The notes below the pieces were generated by a model. That model was not told where the DNA came from. It made no database searches and saw only the letters and a program-made list of their open reading frames with translations. Of a stretch of 6,853 nucleotides of DNA, positions 6,178-6,853 are shown piece by piece; the stretch's first letter is position 1; each line of letters starts with the position of its first letter. The stretch comes from Actinomycetota bacterium. Lineage in GTDB: Bacteria > Actinomycetota > Geothermincolia > Fen-727 > Anoxymicrobiaceae. Made by a program: the position numbers and the translations under genes. The stretch spans positions 1-6,853 of the forward strand of contig JAENXM010000094.1 of assembly GCA_016649525.1 (NCBI GenBank), in the 5' to 3' direction.

Positions 6178-6853
6178 AAAGGGTAAGACAGCTGCTGAGA
6201 AGTTCTATTGGCCGTATCCGTAATCATCTCTACAGGAACGTCACGCTGATAGGTCTGCTATCCCTCGCATGGCTTCTCATCCGTTCCGGGAGAAAGCCTA
6301 CGAGGTTTCGATATCCGTGCCAGAAGGCCGCGCTCGCGAACACCGCCCTCCTTCTCGGTGGTGCTGCGGCGCCACTGGCGGCGCGTCTGCCACGCCTGTT
6401 CGCCAGAGGCCTTGACAGACCATGGGTCGCGCGCCTCATAAAGTTTGCCGAGGCGACAGGGGTAACCGTGCTTGTGGTGCTGGTCGTGGTCGGGCTTGTG
6501 GGTCTGGGCGGTGCCGGATACGGGATTCCCGGCGGCCGTTCCTTCGAGAGGATGAGCGCGGCGGCGGCGGGCTTGAGTCTGCCCGGGCTTCGTTCCGGTT
6601 CCGCGGGAACGTCAGACATCTACGTCGCGGAGCGCATACCGGCGGCATCCGAGATAGGTGTGGACTCGCTCATCGACATCATGGACGCGAACGGCCTCGA
6701 TTTCTTCAAGAGCCCGGCATCCGGGAAGTCGGCAGGGCCCAGCGGGATAATCGGGAACAGCGACGTCGTGCTGATAAAGGTGAACGGGGAGTGGCAGGAC
6801 AGGGGCGGCACGAACACGGATGTCATAAAGGGCCTCATCGGCGCGATAGTGAA
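6174..6853 (+). CDS. DUF362 domain-containing membrane protein (C-terminus cut by window edge)
   Basis: The visible 226 residues run off the right edge. Three hydrophobic segments lie at about 23-37, 55-70 and 96-117, so the protein is anchored in the membrane by its N-terminus. Between the first two is KPTRFRYPCQKAAL (41-54), which I recognise from the N-terminus of membrane-anchored DUF362 proteins. A linker (about 120-150) leads into the DUF362 start: IPAASEIGVDSLIDIM at 155-170, then DVVLIKVNGEWQDRGGTNTD at 197-216, with VIKGLIGAIV following. DUF362 proteins are uncharacterised; many carry ferredoxin-like clusters further on, but the part that would show this is outside the window. No signal-peptidase site is obvious. 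The start is uncertain: ATG 6174 lacks a well-placed ribosome site, and in-frame GTG 6159 is an alternative. The gene follows the PH-like protein by 99 bases. Confidence 0.82.
   Translation, partial: MKRVRQLLRSSIGRIRNHLYRNVTLIGLLSLAWLLIRSGRKPTRFRYPCQKAALANTALLLGGAAAPLAARLPRLFARGLDRPWVARLIKFAEATGVTVLVVLVVVGLVGLGGAGYGIPGGRSFERMSAAAAGLSLPGLRSGSAGTSDIYVAERIPAASEIGVDSLIDIMDANGLDFFKSPASGKSAGPSGIIGNSDVVLIKVNGEWQDRGGTNTDVIKGLIGAIV

Noticed and set aside
1..6853. Mobile element, CRISPR, defence or toxin-antitoxin system
   Set aside because: No transposase, integrase, direct-repeat array, nuclease, or toxin-like gene pair is visible on either strand.

Overview
This is a moderately GC-rich bacterial window (judged by eye, not counted). 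Shine-Dalgarno sites are clear (GGAGG, AAAGGAGG), GTG starts are frequent, and ATA and AGG codons are freely used. It holds no rRNA, tRNA, CRISPR array, transposase or phage gene. The gene families (a Ta0216-type radical SAM protein, a CrtI-like FAD oxidoreductase with a DGCIHH motif, a membrane-anchored DUF362 protein) are typical of anaerobic or deep-branching bacteria. An uncultured actinobacterial lineage is one reasonable guess, but the sequence does not settle it.

Left half, minus strand, read from 3755 down to 1: a DJ-1/PfpI-family protein (3755-3240), a phytoene-desaturase-like FAD oxidoreductase (3182-1695) and a B12-binding-domain/radical SAM protein (from 1572, running off the left edge). 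The first two genes are 57 bases apart and probably share a transcript. The third follows after 122 bases and may or may not belong to it. A good TATAAT box at 3798-3793 is the best promoter candidate for this arm.

Centre, 3756-3956: a divergent intergenic region. It carries that box on the minus strand, and on the plus strand an extended -10 (TGGTAAAAT) with an imperfect palindrome just upstream.

Right half, plus strand: a 74-residue protein of unknown function with an excellent ribosome binding site (3957-4181), an alpha/beta hydrolase with a full Ser-Asp-His triad (4222-5082), a flavodoxin-like protein (5101-5559), a two-helix membrane protein with a PH-like tail (5583-6074) and the N-terminal part of a membrane-anchored DUF362 protein (6174 to the right edge). 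The first four are spaced 18 to 40 bases apart and look like an operon. The DUF362 gene follows after 99 bases.

How they work together: redox proteins recur on both arms (FAD oxidoreductase, flavodoxin, radical SAM, possibly DUF362), next to a hydrolase and two membrane proteins. This fits a housekeeping or accessory redox and lipid or small-molecule locus, but no defined pathway can be named. I found no convincing evidence of a new system. The small 74-residue protein and the membrane-anchored DUF362 protein are the least explained parts.
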